In this document: one piece after another, positions 6,105 to 6,600 of the stretch
How positions within the stretch are numbered: the first letter of the stretch is position 1
Layout of the letters: every line of letters starts with the position of its first letter
DNA from: an uncultured Campylobacteraceae bacterium
GTDB lineage: Bacteria; Campylobacterota; Campylobacteria; Campylobacterales; Arcobacteraceae
Direction: 5' to 3'
Length of the DNA stretch: 6,600 nucleotides
Assembly: GCA_913057765.1 (NCBI GenBank)
Contig: CAJXPH010000153.1
Location: 1 to 6,600, forward strand
The notes under the pieces: generated by a model
Seen by the model: the letters and a program-made list of their open reading frames with translations, nothing else
The model's database searches: none
Told to the model about the DNA's origin: nothing
Translations under genes and position numbers: made by a program

Positions 6105-6551
6105 TTAAAAAGATGGTTTAACATCTTTTGGAGGATATCCAAAGTATTTTTTGAAATCTCTAGAAAATTGTGAAGGGTTATCATATCCTAGTTCATAAGC
6201 TGCATCTACTACTTGATAGTTATGTTTTGCAATTAAATCTTTTGCTTTTGTAAGTTTTATTTTCTTTATATATTGTAAGGGAGTATGGGATGTGATTTGT
6301 TTAAAATGTGTATGGAAAGAGGATACACTCATCTCTTCTTCTCTTGCAAGTGTAGGAATATCAATACTTTTATCATAGTTATCATGAATATTTTTTAATG
6401 CTTTTGCAATTTTTGCTTCATTATTATTATCTAAAAACATTTTATGTAAAAAGTTTGAATTTTCACCAATAGCAATACGATAATACAATTCTTTTAAAAT
6501 GGAGTTTCCTAATATCTCTGTCTCTTCTTTTGATTCTAAAGTATCTAACAA
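6105..6551 (-). CDS. YqhC-like AraC-family transcriptional regulator (5' partial)
   Basis: The 148 genomic residues are the C-terminal half of an AraC-family regulator of the type with an AraC_N (pfam06719) N-terminus, as in E. coli YqhC (about 300 residues). Visible features are the end of the sensor domain (ILGNSILKELYYRIAIGENS, about 13-32), a linker helix, HTH 1 (about 64-87, LAREEEMSVSSFHTHFKQIT), PLQYIKKIKL, and HTH 2 with the family signature (about 113-137, VDAAYELGYDNPSQFSRDFKKYFG). It ends YPPKDVKPSF. Family knowledge: YqhC binds upstream of yqhD and activates it in response to aldehydes. Control of the dehydrogenase at 2666-3802 is inferred from this. The true start is missing: the apparent start (GTG at 6566, MYKRQ) lies wholly in the sequencing adapter, and genomic coding begins at 6551. 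Confidence 0.85.
   Translation of the reverse strand: MLDTLESKEETEILGNSILKELYYRIAIGENSNFLHKMFLDNNNEAKIAKALKNIHDNYDKSIDIPTLAREEEMSVSSFHTHFKQITSHTPLQYIKKIKLTKAKDLIAKHNYQVVDAAYELGYDNPSQFSRDFKKYFGYPPKDVKPSF
6108..6129. terminator. possible shared terminator between the cyclase and the AraC-type gene
   Basis: The same eight-base stem and six-base loop as at 3826-3847 is formed by the last codons of the AraC-type gene, 55 bases after the cyclase stop. No other convincing hairpin lies in 6054-6107; only a five-base AT stem at 6057-6071 is seen. The two genes converge, so a bidirectional signal would be economical, but the short AT-rich stem leaves it uncertain. Confidence 0.3.
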
Positions 6552-6600
6552 CTGTCTCTTATACACATCTGACGCTGCCGACGAAGAGGATAGTGTAGAT
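6552..6600 (-). other. Nextera adapter read-through with i5 index (not genomic)
   Basis: 6552-6584 is the exact reverse complement of 1-33. 6585-6592 reads AGAGGATA, the reverse complement of the Nextera i5 index TATCCTCT (503), and 6593-6600 (GTGTAGAT) starts the outer flow-cell adapter. This is read-through past a short insert, and it supplies a false N-terminus to the AraC-type frame. Confidence 0.97.

Overview
The window is visibly AT-rich (roughly 30% G+C by eye, not computed). Its genes point to Campylobacterota, most likely the Arcobacter group: an Opr-type porin, an NMT1/THI5-like periplasmic sensor domain, a multi-PAS diguanylate cyclase, and a YqhD-type alcohol dehydrogenase with a YqhC/AraC-type regulator. 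This placement is inference from protein style; there is no rRNA or tRNA to confirm it. The window behaves like a complete short draft contig. Positions 1-33 are the Illumina Nextera Read 1 transposase adapter, and 6552-6600 are its reverse complement followed by an 8-base index and the start of the outer flow-cell adapter. These ends are not genomic.

Layout. 34-831 (-) is an open frame starting as a secreted NMT1/THI5-like binding domain and ending as the SPASM domain of a radical SAM enzyme. This is probably a chimeric join near 310-321, cut off by the adapter. 832-1211 has no gene but holds the most unusual DNA here: two long hairpins (about 920-1012 and 1081-1181) with unrelated, almost perfectly complementary arms around the same 15-base core. 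A third, ordinary hairpin (1181-1206) lies directly behind the porin. 1212-2366 (-) is a complete outer-membrane porin. 2367-2665 is the divergent intergenic region. 2666-3802 (+) is a complete YqhD-like metal-dependent alcohol/aldehyde dehydrogenase. 3805-3856 is a leftover copy of the 3' end of an AraC-type gene. 3960-6053 (+) is a cytoplasmic diguanylate cyclase with four tandem PAS repeats. 6105-6551 (-) is the C-terminal half of a YqhC-like AraC regulator, cut by the right-hand adapter.

How the parts may work together. In enterobacteria YqhC activates yqhD for aldehyde detoxification, so the dehydrogenase and the AraC gene are probably a regulator-target pair. Here the cyclase gene separates them and is flanked by direct copies of the AraC 3' end. 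This looks as if the cyclase module entered between two formerly convergent neighbours, although an assembly error at the short repeat is possible. The porin and the two core-sharing hairpins form a separate block. The hairpin pair is the best candidate for something undescribed.
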